A DNA stretch of 64,000 bases from Manihot esculenta (Eukaryota; Streptophyta; Magnoliopsida; Malpighiales; Euphorbiaceae), in contig NC_035172.2 in NCBI RefSeq assembly GCF_001659605.2, positions 21,993,973 through 22,057,972 on the forward strand, written 5' to 3'. Shown here piece by piece: positions 46,466-57,469 of the stretch. The notes under the pieces were generated by a model. It ran no database searches and was not told where the DNA came from. It was given only the letters and a program-made list of their open reading frames with translations. Numbering within the stretch: position 1 is the first letter of the stretch; the number at the start of each line of letters is the position of its first letter. The position numbers were made by a program, and so were the translations under genes.

Positions 46466-46640
46466 TAGACAAGATCAGAATCTAGATTAATAGGGACAAA
46501 GTCAAAGCCTGATTCAGATGGAACAAGGTTAAAGCTTGGTTTAGAAGGGACAAAGCCAAAGCTTAGTTTAGAAAGGACAAGGTTTCCATCTTGGTTTAAA
46601 AGGGATAAAGCCAAAGCTTAGTTTAGAAAGGACACGGTCA
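46466..46640. repeat. Minisatellite of about 27-60 bp higher-order units
   Basis: Alternating GGGACAAAGCCAAAGC and GGACAAGGTTAAAGC blocks separated by TTGGTTTAGAA-type sequence repeat about six times. The minus-strand frame reads a periodic VPS..SF pattern of 9-10 residues, which is the repeat and not a gene. Confidence 0.7.
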
Positions 46641-47119
46641 AAACCCTAGTACATAGTAGTGGTGCATACAGAATTTGTATGAGTGTTACTGTTGAGGAAA
46701 ATTGAAAAATTTAAAAGATGGCAACCAGTTCATCATAATTCAAGTGAACATGTGTGATGGGTAGTGAGTTTCACTATGGAGAAGAATCTAGAAGAATGTC
46801 AAGTCCAAAATGAAGCCGAGTTGCTAAGGGAGCTAAGTCGTGGGATAAAGTCGTAGATAAAATTGATGGCAACGAAGAGCACGTAGGTAGATGAATGTCA
46901 CATATAGGTGGACATGTAGGAAGGACTAACATTGGGCAGGTAGGTAGGACATTTGGAAGGTCCAACTCTAGTGTGCATGTTGATGGACATGCGAGGAGGA
47001 TACGATGAGGTTGTCACTGAGAGAATGAATAATGATGGAGAAGTAGAGGTCACCTGCACATTGTCACATCTACACAAGTTTCCTTACCCGTATCTTTGAA
47101 AATATCCATTCATCATAAC
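46641..47119. other. No gene recognised
   Basis: Moderately GC sequence with no clear frame. It is probably retroelement leader belonging to the older copia remnant, or to the minus-strand element on its right. Confidence 0.4.
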
Positions 47120-47635
47120 TCACATTGCATCAAGAAAGAGTCTTATGTTCTCCTTGTTATTCTTTTTCACCTCAGCGCTGATTCCTTCGTTGGCTCTGTC
47201 TTTGTACTCTTGCATAATCTGGATTTGTTCTTCCATTTCAGCCATTCTCACCCTCCTGACTCACAATTACACTCCTTACATCTTGCGACTTCTACTAGAT
47301 AGATTGAAAGCAAAGCCTTCCACAAAAAACAACTTTGATATCAATTTATCAATAAATTTGACATCGAGAGATTATGAGAGAGTAGAGAGAAGAGAGAGAG
47401 AGCAAAGAGAAGGGAGAATTTTATTGTATTGATATTCTTGAATGCCTTCTCAATACAATTGTTCTTCTATTTATATAGCTTCTATTCATAACTGCTTCTA
47501 ACATATTCTTTAACAGCTCTAATTACTCTCAACTTATTTTCCCTCCAATTCTCTAACTACTTTCTGGAAGCTTCTTCTCCATTTTCTTCTAAAATGATAA
47601 AATCTAATAGTTCTTGGGCCCTTTGCAATAGGAAT
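47120..47635 (-). mobile_element. Minus-strand LTR fragment with start of a gag-like frame
   Basis: Read on the minus strand, 47635 to about 47290 looks like an LTR: a TATA box GCTATATAAATAG (about 47471-47483), then a CT-rich leader (TCTCTTTGCTCTCTCTC). A 41-residue frame follows at 47245-47120, beginning MAEMEEQIQIMQEYKD, which could be the start of a gag. Copia B inserted at its right edge. A short remainder lies at 52452-52544. Confidence 0.4.
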
Positions 47636-47793
47636 ACGGTATTAAGGATAAAGACTACCTATAACAGTTTTATCTATTTTTAGTATTTGAGTTATAGTTG
47701 TATACTTATCTTGTATTTAGTTAGTTGTAGACTTGTATTATATAAGCTTCTGTAATACGTTCAGTAAATAACACAAAAACTCTTTTCTCTATA
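47636..47793 (+). repeat. 5' LTR of copia B (about 158 bp)
   Basis: Contains TATTAAGGATAAAGACTACC near 47639, then TATTATATAAGC (TATA-like, about 47737), and ends CTCTATA directly before the primer site. It has a single copy of the segment that is tandemly repeated in the 3' LTR. Confidence 0.8.
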
Positions 47794-47806
47794 TGGTATC
47801 AGAGCC
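47794..47806 (+). promoter_or_regulatory. Primer-binding site, initiator-Met tRNA (copia B)
   Basis: TGGTATCAGAGCC, perfect, directly after the 5' LTR. Confidence 0.9.
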
Positions 47807-47856
47807 GCAATCTGCTCTCACGAGTTTTCTAATCCAATTTTCTTAAATTTTAATTA

Positions 47857-50800
47857 ATGGCTTCGTCATCCAATACTGTTATTCAATTAAATGCTCCAAC
47901 GCATTTTCCAATTAAACTTATTCAGGAGAATTTTCCTGTTTGGAGAAAACAGATCCAATCAACCTTAATTGGTCTTGATTTACTTGATTTTATTGATGGT
48001 TCACGGGTTGCACCATCACAATTTCTTTCTAAAAAAGACAAAACAGCCAACCCAGCTTTCGCCTTATGGTTTTGACAAGATCAAATTTTGATCAGTGCTC
48101 TTTTAGAAAGTTGTTCCGATACTATTCAACCCTTGATTTCTTCAGCCAATACTGCCAAAGAAGCATGGGATCGGCTTCACCAGAGTTTTGCTAATGTTTC
48201 TCGTTCTAGAATTCTGTCCTTAAAAACTAAATTAGCACAGAACTCTAAGGGAACCAAACCGATTGCTGTTTTTCTCAATGAGATGAGGGCTATTGCAAAT
48301 GAGCTTGCTCTTACCCAGAATCCGGTGAGTGATGATGACTTAATTGTTTATATTATCACGCGATTGGGAGATGATTACAGTCCCATAGTTGCTGCGTTAA
48401 AAGTTCGTGAAACCCCAATAACCTTTTCTGATCTCTTTGAAAAACTTACTGATCATGAACGATCCTTACAAGAAAAAGATTCCACAACTGTTTCAGCTAT
48501 GTCACAAGTGATTGCTACTGTCAATTACACTCAACGTTTTGGAGGGCGTTCATAAAATCAGAATGGCAATTATAATCGATCTCCACAAAACTCCAATTAT
48601 TCTAGAAATCGACGTGGTGGTCGTGGTTCTTACTCTGGTGGTCGAGGTCGAGGTTCTTATCGACCTGATGTGGTATATCAATTTTGTGAATATACTGGGC
48701 ATACTACTGCTGAATGTCGCAAATTGGCTCGCTTTCTTAAGGAGAATAATATGTCTTTGAAGACTGATACCTCTCATTCTTCAGCACCGATACCTGCGGT
48801 TAATGTTACTTCTGCTATGGCTGCTTCTTCTCCACAACAATGGTTGTTTGATAGCGAAGCTTCTCATCATGTTGTGTCGAATTCAGCTTCTTTGCAAAGC
48901 TATTCTGACTATGGAGGTCCTGAGGAAGTACAACTTGGTGATGGTAAAACGCTTGTTGTATCACATATTGGTTTTGTGCAAATTCCTGCTTACTCTAAAA
49001 ATTTATCATTGCCTAATGTGTTATGCGTGCCTAATCTGCGCAAGAATTTGATCTCAATTGCTAAGTTGTGTCGCACTAATCATGTTTCTGTAGAATTTTT
49101 TCCATCTTATTTTGTTGTGAAGGATCTGTACACGGGGGCGTCTCTGCTACGGGGAGAGAACATTGATGATATCTACTGTGCAAGTTTTTTCAGAGTTAAT
49201 TCTCAACGTTCTCAGCTGAATGTTACTACTCGGTGTCTGTCTTTGCTTTCTGAATGGCATCACAAGCTTGGTCATCCCAACAATAAAGTCTTTTTGTTAG
49301 TACTTCGAAATATTGATCTTCAGTCTATGTCTAAATATGTTTCTAGTTTTCATTGTACTTCCTGCTCTATGAGCAAGAGTCATAAATTACCGTTTTCTGA
49401 GAATTCTCTTGTTAGTAATAAGCCTTTGCAACTTGTTTATTCCGATGTTTGGGGTCCTACACAAAAATCTATTGATGGCTATGCATATTATATTACATTT
49501 ATTGATCACTATTCTAAGTATGTTTGGCTATATCCCATGAAGAAGAAATCTGATACTCATGATTTGTTTATCCACTTTCAGAAATTGGTTGAAAATTATT
49601 TTCACACTAGAATTGTTTCTGTGTTCACAGATAATGGTGGGGAGTATCAAAAGCTTAAGAATCATTTTTTGTCTTGTGGCATTTCACATTATACAATACC
49701 TCCACATACGCCAGAACATAATGGTACTGCTGAACGTCGTCATCGCTCAATAGTTGAAACAGGTCTTGCTATGTTACAATTTTCGTCTTTACCTTCTAAT
49801 TATTGGTCTCATGCTTTCCAGGCTGCTGTTTATTTGCTCAATCAGTTGCCTTCGTCCGCTATTTTGTTTCAAACATCTTTCTCTAGATTGTTTGGTATGT
49901 CTCATAATTTTAAGAGATTGAAATCTTTTGGTTGTCTTTGTTTTCCATGGCTAAGGCCATATAATAATTCTAAACTTCAGTGTCGTTCATTGCCTTGTAT
50001 TTTTCTTGGATATTCTCCAACTCAATCTGCATACAAATGTTACGATCCAAAGGCTAATCGTTTGTATTTGTCTCGTCATGTTCAATTTGTTGAGCATATT
50101 TTTCCATCTGAAACTTGCACTAGTTCTCATCAATTTACAGATTATTTTTGAGATGCTTCTTGTACAGGTTCGGCACAACAACCAAATTCATCACCTGTTG
50201 CACCAACTGCAGTTGCTTCGGTTCCATTGGCAATTTCTATTTCAAGTGATTCTGATTTGTTGGTTTCAAGTACTGGTTCCGAATCTATTACAGCATTATC
50301 AGCAGAATCTGATCAATCTGCCATGCCATTAATTAGTACTGAGACTCAACAAGTTGACCCTTTGATGACTGAATCTTCTACTGCTGATTTAGATTTGCCA
50401 CTACCGATTGTTTCACAAGACTGAGTTCCAGCTCCTGTACAACGGCAGCAGCGACAAAGGAAGCCTAACTCAAAGTATTTTAATTCTTCTTTTGTTAATC
50501 TTACAACTATATATCCTTTACCGGATACACTCGAGCCAAGAACAGTGAAACAAGCTCTGGCCAGTTCACTTTGGCGGCAGGCGATGGATTCAGAGTACAA
50601 TGCTCTTTTGAAAAATAAAACTTGGGAGCTGGTTCCGAGAGACAAACATCATCTTATTAGTTGCAAATGGGTGTTTCGGATTAAGCGTAAACCGGATGGT
50701 ACTATTGATAAGTACAAGGCACGTTTGGTTGCCAAATGATTTCTTCAGGAACCTGGGCGTGATTATTTTGAGACATTTAGTCCGGTTACAAAACCGGTTA

Positions 50801-52098
50801 CAATTCGGGTAGTTCTTACTCTTGCAATTTCTAAAGGATGGTAGTTAAGGCAATTGGATGTAAATAATGCCTTTTTACATGGCACACTTTATGAAGATGT
50901 CTACATGCAGCAACCTCCAGGATATGTGCAACCTGAGTTTCCTGATTATGTTTGCAAACTGAAGAAGTCTCTTTATGGTTTGAAACAGGCTCCACGAGTT
51001 TGGTATCTTGAACTTACTTCTTTTTTGCTCAAACTTGGTTTTCGCAAATCAAATGCTGATGCGTCCTTGTTTATTTTTTCCTCCAATGGGATTAATGCAT
51101 ATTTTGTAGTATATGTTGATGATATTGTACTTACAGGTAATAACAATTATTTTCTGCATATCTGTGTACATAAGCTATCTGCTCAGTTCTCTATCAAAGA
51201 TTTGGGAATATTAAATTATTTTTTAGGGGTTGAAGTGATTTCTACAGCTACATAATTATTTCTTTCGCAACATCGACATATTGCTGATTTGTTAGACCGA
51301 TTTGATATGGCTGGAGCTAAAGAGGTGAATACTCCTATGTCTATAGGAGACAAGCTGATCTTAAATGATGGTTCTAGTTTGACTGATTCCACCGTATATC
51401 GCCAAATTGTTGGATCTCTTCAATATTTGGCAATTACGCGTCCTGATGTTTCTTTTGCAGTGAATCGATTGTCACAGTTTATGCATGCACCGACGCAAAC
51501 TCATCTTCAAGCACTGAAACATGTTTTGCGATATCTCAAAGGAACCATACATTATGGCTTATTTCTCAATCGAAATTCCACTCATACTCTGTCTGCCTTC
51601 TCTGATTCTGATTGGGGTGGTGTCCTTGATAATGGGCGGTCTACAACTGCTTATGTTCTATATCTTGGTTCTAATATTATCTCCTGAAAATCTAGTCGGC
51701 AAAAGACTGTCTCACGATCTTCTACAGAGGCTGAGTACAAAGCCTTAGCCAATGTTGCAGCAGAAGTATTTTGGGTTCAAAGTTTATTACAAGATTTGGG
51801 AGCACCAATATCACAACCACCAGTCCTTCATTGTGATAATCTTGGTGCGACTTACTTCTGCGCCAATCCAATCTATCATACTAGGATGAAGCATCTTGCA
51901 CTGGATTACCATTTTGTTCGCGAGAAAATTAATGCTGGACAGTTAAGGGTTCTTCACATAAGTTCAAAAGATCAAGTTGCTGATGTGCTTACAAAGGCTT
52001 TGGGAAGAACTCAGTTTTGTTACTTTAGAACCAAGATTGGAGTCTCCGATGGCGCCTCAATCTTGCGGGGGCGTATTAAGGATAAAGACTACCTATAA
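47857..52098 (+). pseudogene. Copia B gag-pol: one frame, eight stops, no frameshift
   Basis: From the ATG (MASSSNTVIQLNAPTHFPIK) 1413 codons stay in one frame. Gag (UBN2-like) covers residues 1-230 and is followed by a GR-rich stretch. A knuckle near residue 275 (YQFCEYTGHTTAEC) has Tyr in place of the first Cys. Protease reads WLFDSEAS where DSGAS is expected. GAG-pre-integrase has WHHKLGHP and C..C. Integrase has SDVWGP, FTDNGGEY and AERRHRS. RT has [20 protein letters not shown] and YVDDIVLTG (about 1086). RNase H has FSDSDWGG (about 1250) and SSTEAEYKA. Stops lie at 48073, 48553, 50149, 50422, 50737, 50842, 51253 and 51685. The last codons run into the 3' LTR. Confidence 0.93.
52065..52071 (+). 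promoter_or_regulatory. Polypurine tract of copia B
   Basis: GCGGGGG, just before the 3' LTR start. It lies within the coding frame, so the coding end overlaps the LTR. Confidence 0.65.
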
Positions 52099-52446
52099 CA
52101 GTTTTATCTATTTTTAGTATTTGAGTTATAGCGGTATACTTATCTTGTATTTAGTTAGTTGTAGATATTAAGGATAAAGACTACCTATAACAGTTTTATC
52201 TATTTTTAGTATTTCAGTTATAGCGGTATACTTATCTTGTATTTAGTTAGTTGTAGATATTAAGGATAAAGACTACCTATAACAGTTTTATCTATTTTTA
52301 GTATTTGAGTTATAGTTGTATACTTATTTTTAGTATTTGAGTTATAGCTATATACTTATCTTGTATTTAGTTAGTTGTAAACTTGTATTATATAAGTTTC
52401 TGTAATATGTTCAGTAAATAACACAAAAACCCTTTTCTCTATATAT
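52072..52446 (+). repeat. 3' LTR of copia B, enlarged by 92-bp tandem repeats
   Basis: TATTAAGGATAAAGACTACC recurs at 52074, 52166 and 52258, an exact 92-bp period. The third copy contains a further partial repeat of TTTTTAGTATTTGAGTTATAG, then runs into the normal LTR end (CTCTATA). The LTR is about 370 bp against about 158 bp at the 5' end. Confidence 0.9.
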
Positions 52447-52544
52447 GGAATGACTTATTAGCGTCTAATACGTACATTGAAGAACAAAATGCAGGAAGAA
52501 GCAAGTGTATGAAATGATGGAGAATAATCAATTGATGTGGATTT

Positions 52545-54715
52545 TGTAATACCCGGCATGTTCAGACATCGAAATTCCTACCGTCCGATGGAATCTAGGA
52601 TGTCAGAGCATCCCTGAAGGGTAGAGTGAAGGTTTTCTAAAATATTTTTCCATGTTTTAAGCTTTTGGTTTAGAAAAGAAATGAGGTTTGAAGAGAAAAG
52701 GCTAAGGAAGTCTTTGCCACTTTCGGCTCCCGAAAGTTGAAGTTCGGCCGCCGAAAGTACCCCATGTTCGGCCCCCTAAACTCTAATGTTCGGCCTCCGA
52801 AGGTGGTGAGGTGTTGCATGTAGCTTTTGCCACCAAATGTGAAGCGGTGGTTCTTTGTTAAAGGTGCTTTTGGCCGAGAAAGGCGGTGCTTAAGCTTTCC
52901 TTTGGGTTAGAGACATGTTCATGCTTCCCCTTAGTGACTTACCTAGTTTCTCATCAAATCTTTCAAAGAAAAACAAGGTTAAAGTGAGTTAAGATAGTTG
53001 TGAGAAGTTGTGGAGTTTAAGAACTTGTGAAGCTTAAATCTCCATCTTTTCAAGTTGGGAGTCACACCAGCCTTTGTTCTGCAAGAGGTAAGTGTGAATC
53101 CTTAGTTTTTATCATGTTTTACATAAACTTGATGAAGGAGAAGGGGAGTTATGCATGTGTATGCATACGTTGTGCATAGTAGGGTGCATAAATCGTTTAT
53201 GCTATATGTATGCTTGATATGTATGTTGGTTGGAGTTTTAATGTGGTTTAAGACTCCTATATGCATGATTAAGTGTTAGAGCATGTTTGGAGAGGTGGGA
53301 TGCATGTTTGGAGGGTTAGTGTTTGGATGGCATGGCTGTGCACGAAGCTGAGTTCTGGATGAACTCAGGTTCGGCCGCCGAATGTGGGAGTTCGGCCGCC
53401 GAACCTCTTCTGAAGGCAGTTTTGGCTGCCTAAGGTTGCCCCCGAACATTTGGACTTTCGGATCTGTCATGCACATTCGGCCGCCGAAGGTGCCCCCGAA
53501 AGTGCCCTGTCCAGCTTTCCTTTGCATGTGTTCCATGATTGTTCTAATGATTGTTCTACGGTGTTTTAAGGGGTTTTTGGGGAGATGTTTAGAGATATGT
53601 TAGAGTATGTTTGGTCCCTCATTTAAGTCTATCTGTGTAGGCACAGACCAGAGGAACCAGAGAGTTCAGCAGTGAGTACCGCTTCAGGAGCCTGCAGAGT
53701 CAGTCAGAGTCAGTCAGAGGTGAGTGGAACTACACTTAATTCTTTTAATTACGAAATGTAATGTTTTTAGCATATTTCATTCATCATGAGTATGCATAGG
53801 ATGATTGCATTAGAAATCACGAATATGTTGCATTGCATAGTTAATTGTTGATGTGGGTGAATGCTGAATGATCCAATAGTCCCAGACAGGAAGTCCAGGA
53901 CCCCATTCTACGGCCTGGCAGGTATAGAGAGTTCAGGACCCCATTCTACGGCCTGACAGGTTTGTTTTTGTACAGGAAGTCCAGGACCCCATGCGATGTC
54001 CTGGCAGATTTATTATTTATACAGGAAAAATCCAGGACCTCATCAATGGCCTGGAAATTTAAAATATGTGTGTATGTATGTGGGATGTATGTAGGCATTA
54101 CAGGAAGACCAGGACCCCAGTCGACGGCCTGGCACGGATTAGATACTGGGACTATGTGGTGACAGGTTTACCCTAGATGTGAATTGTCTGTGATATGATG
54201 CATTCCATAAGATCATGTTTTAATGACAGGTTTTATTGTTCTACTCACTGGGCTATAGAGCTCATCCCTCTCCCTTATTCCCAGTTTTGCAGGTTTCAGT
54301 GTACAGGTTGTACAAGGGCAAGTCAGAGGTGCATAAGAAAAACAATAAAGAGCTTGAATAGTTAGAGTGGACATGTAATATTTAAGAGATGTATTCGTTG
54401 TGTAAATAGTTAAAGTGTGCTTGACTTAGTTCTTCTGTTTTATAAGTCTTTTGTATACATGATCAAGTTATATAACTGTTTTACAAACAGGTGAAAAACC
54501 AGGCTTAACAGGTATGATTTTACCCATCTAGAGCAAGCTCTAGTCAGGGGTACATAGTACAAAGTAGAGAGATTGTGCATGCACAGGTTAAGCCATAGTT
54601 CATGTATGAGTTTTTACAGGTACACAGAGAGTATAGCAGGCTTGCTACGGGTTCTGGCGGCCTTATGCCGACCTGAATCCTAGCGCCGGTGACGGTCCAT
54701 TTCCGGGTCGTTACA
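52545..54715 (+). mobile_element. Solo gypsy LTR with TSD GATTT
   Basis: Begins TGTAATACCCGGCATG, ends TTTCCGGGTCGTTACA, and is flanked by perfect GATTT (52540-52544 and 54716-54720). It keeps TTCGG clusters (52722-52805 and 53365-53510), the donor-like GCAAGAG/GTAAGT near 53082-53092, and a five-copy GGAAGTCCAGGACCCCAT-type array (53886-54136). No coding region. It is a separate subfamily from the other LTRs. Confidence 0.93.
53886..54136 (+). repeat. Five-copy minisatellite in solo LTR
   Basis: Five units of ACAGGAAGTCCAGGACCCCAT..CGGCCTGGCA, progressively diverged and unequally spaced. It takes the same place in the LTR as the arrays of the other subfamilies. Confidence 0.75.
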
Positions 54716-55046
54716 GATTTCATGATAACATATATAATACACTCAATTTTCTTTGGCAAAGTCATTTTATTTATTGTTTTTAATTGCTTTATTTTAATTA
54801 TTGGATTGAAGTGTGAAATTTAATCGTTTTTACAATATAAAAATTAATTAATTAATTCACAATTATAAATTTAAAAAGTGATATTTGGTTTATTTATAAT
54901 TTAAAAGTTTGAAATGGTAAATAAAATAAAGATAAAATTGTACGTCGAAAGTAAAATAACAAGATTGCAAATTATGCATTTTCACTGGAGTTCATTTAGT
55001 TAAGGAATGTATCATATAGTCTATCAAGACCTTATAAAATCCTTCA
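54716..55046. other. AT-rich DNA, no gene seen
   Basis: Resumes the pre-insertion sequence after GATTT. No frame, motif or repeat was recognised. Confidence 0.5.
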
Positions 55047-55274
55047 ATGGAAATTTACAAACCGAAAGAGGAAACCTTTTCCAAAGTGGGGATTGCTTAT
55101 GATAGGCCTACAAGCAGCGAAGTAATAACACCTGCCATCAGAAATAAGTCCAATCATTGTCTTTTATCACCACCACCAAAACCTTCTCTTTCATCTAGGT
55201 CCCTATCAGCGACTTCGACAAATCTGGACCTTTGGTTTCACCAAACGCGTCCATTGATGCCGTGGCCAGAGTAA
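55047..55274 (+). CDS. Hypothetical small open frame (75 residues)
   Basis: Starts at an ATG (MEIYKPKEETFSKVGIAYDR) and has a Ser/Pro-rich middle (LLSPPPKPSLSSRSLSATS). Its base composition is higher in GC than the surrounding AT-rich DNA, so it may be a fragment of a former exon. No homologue is recognised. It may equally be chance. Confidence 0.2.
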   Translation: MEIYKPKEETFSKVGIAYDRPTSSEVITPAIRNKSNHCLLSPPPKPSLSSRSLSATSTNLDLWFHQTRPLMPWPE

Positions 55275-57469
55275 CAACAATAGATGATTTTGTGATTGTG
55301 CTATTGTCTAGAAGGCGACAAGATTCAAGAGATGTTGCGTAAGCATGGGTTTTGATGGGCAATGATCGATTGACCTAGAAAAATAGTGCGAGAAAAACAA
55401 AAAAGACATAATTTTTAAAGTAAGCTTAGCTAATTATCGGTCTATATTTATAGATAATAATATAATATCTTTTTTATTATATAAAAATATTATAATAACT
55501 ATTTGAGTAAATATTTTTATAGAATATTTATATACCCTCTTACGTAAATATAAAAATTTCTATTTAAAGTAATAATTTATTTATTTTTTTATGATGATTA
55601 AAAAACACAACGAAAATAATAATTTTTTAAATATAAAAATAAATTATTTATTAAATGATATTATTATATACAATAAAAATTAAAAATTTTTTATAATATT
55701 TTTGAATTATTATCGAATCATTATTTAATAATATTAAGATAATAATTTTATAATAGTTATTATAATACTGTTGCATAAACATTACAATGTATTAGGTAAG
55801 TTTATTTATTGTATTCATATTTACTTATATATAATTAATTATTAATTTTAAGCTATTTTATAATAATTTATATAAATTAATTATATTTATATTTATTTAA
55901 TAGCAAAAGTTTCTCAGTTTAATACCTATTTACGTTCAATTATGTTTCAGGTGATAAAGACAAAAATTTTTCCTACATGATATTGCATTGTTTGGTTAGA
56001 ATTTTAATTATTTATACTTTATAAATATATTTATATTCTTAAAATCTAGTGAGAGGCTAATACATGCGTTGCTATTATGGAGTTTAGGATCGAGCTGAAC
56101 TTCCAAGTCTACGCAATGTTGTTGGATTAAATCAGATTTCATAATAAGCTAAAGGTTTTATGTTAGTCTAAATCCTAATGCCCATTTGATTCGTCAAATT
56201 GGATTGAGACATAATAATATAATTTGGTAGTAAATAGGTTATATTCAAGACAAAATGAAAATAGAATAAATATAATTTTTGCATGAATTTTGGACGATAT
56301 TCAATTTTGATCAAAACTAAGTTTTTTGGTTTAATTTATCTGAAATTTTTAATTAAGATAAAGTTAACCCATTTTTGAAAAAAATAATATTATAATTTTC
56401 GAATTTCCAATAATAAAAACGTTGATTGTTAAATATATATTAAAAATAATTAAAATAATAAAAGTAATTAATAATATTATTAAATAATTTTATAATATTA
56501 AGTATTAGATAATATTATTTAAAAATTAAAAATTTTATTAGAGAGTATTTAACTTGATTTATGAAAATTAATTAGCTTATAACTTAGTACCAATTGCTTA
56601 TTAGTTACTTGAGCCTTATAAGCATTAAAATTTTAAGCAATTATGTTTTTTGCTAAAATTCTTATAAGTGGTTGATTAGTAGTTAGTAATAAGTAGTTTG
56701 TTTATAAGCGTATTTTATAATTAAAATCGTTAAAAGTGATATTAAATAAAATATGCTTTAAAGTTTTAAAATTAAATAAGGGCAATATATCAAAATAATT
56801 TCTAAGTTTAGTGTTTTAAAAATTGATTACACCGACTTTTTTTAACTGCATTTATAAATCTACAAAATATTATAAGTGAATAAATTAATATATTTTTAAA
56901 TCAAATAAATTAATTTGACCGGTTTATAAGTTAAAGATATATACTTTTTTTTTATCTAAAAAAAATTAATATGATATGAAATTAAAATTTTAAATAAAAT
57001 TAAAATAAACATTAAATTTTAGATAAATCTTATAGGAATATCAGGAGAAATTTATAAAATTAAAGAAAATTGAAAAAAATTTGTTGATATTTGCTAACAA
57101 TTTTAAGGAATTGCTTATATTACCAACAACTAAATGAGAAATAGCAACGGATTTATAATAGATCACGATGCATTTTCCGCTGTTAATACTAGCAACACAT
57201 TATTAGAGACAGAATTTGCTAAACTACATTGCTAAGTTTGTGACGCAATTAGACCTATCATTAATCCGTCGCATAAATTTTTTGTAACGGAAAAACTGCT
57301 TCACAAATAAAATAATTCTATCATCAAATTTTTATATTTCTATATATAATGATTACTCTAAGAACTTATTTCATTCAAAATGCCCTATTAAGAGAAAGTA
57401 TATTTCTCAATAAGTATATTCTTTTACCTTATTTAGAATGGTTAATTTTTAGAAAATTCAAATAAATTA
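55275..57469. other. AT-rich intergenic DNA
   Basis: Long A/T-rich stretch without coding signal. Around 57130-57300 there are scattered GCAACGGAT, GACGCAATT and ATCCGTCGCAT pieces, reminiscent of the GCGACGGA subterminal repeats of the CACTA-like end at 62854. It may be an eroded relative. Confidence 0.4.

Larger units (their letters stand above)
47636..52446 (+). mobile_element. Ty1/copia element B, nearly full length
   Basis: Short 5' LTR, primer site, one-frame polyprotein, polypurine tract and an enlarged 3' LTR. GGAAT occurs just before (47631-47635) and just after (52447-52451) and may be the target duplication. If so, LTR ends have drifted from TG...CA. It is inserted in the minus-strand LTR fragment. 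Confidence 0.85.

Noticed and set aside
46357..46614. 85-residue minus-strand open frame with VPS..SF repeats
   Set aside because: Produced by a minisatellite next to an LTR end; no start or family signal.
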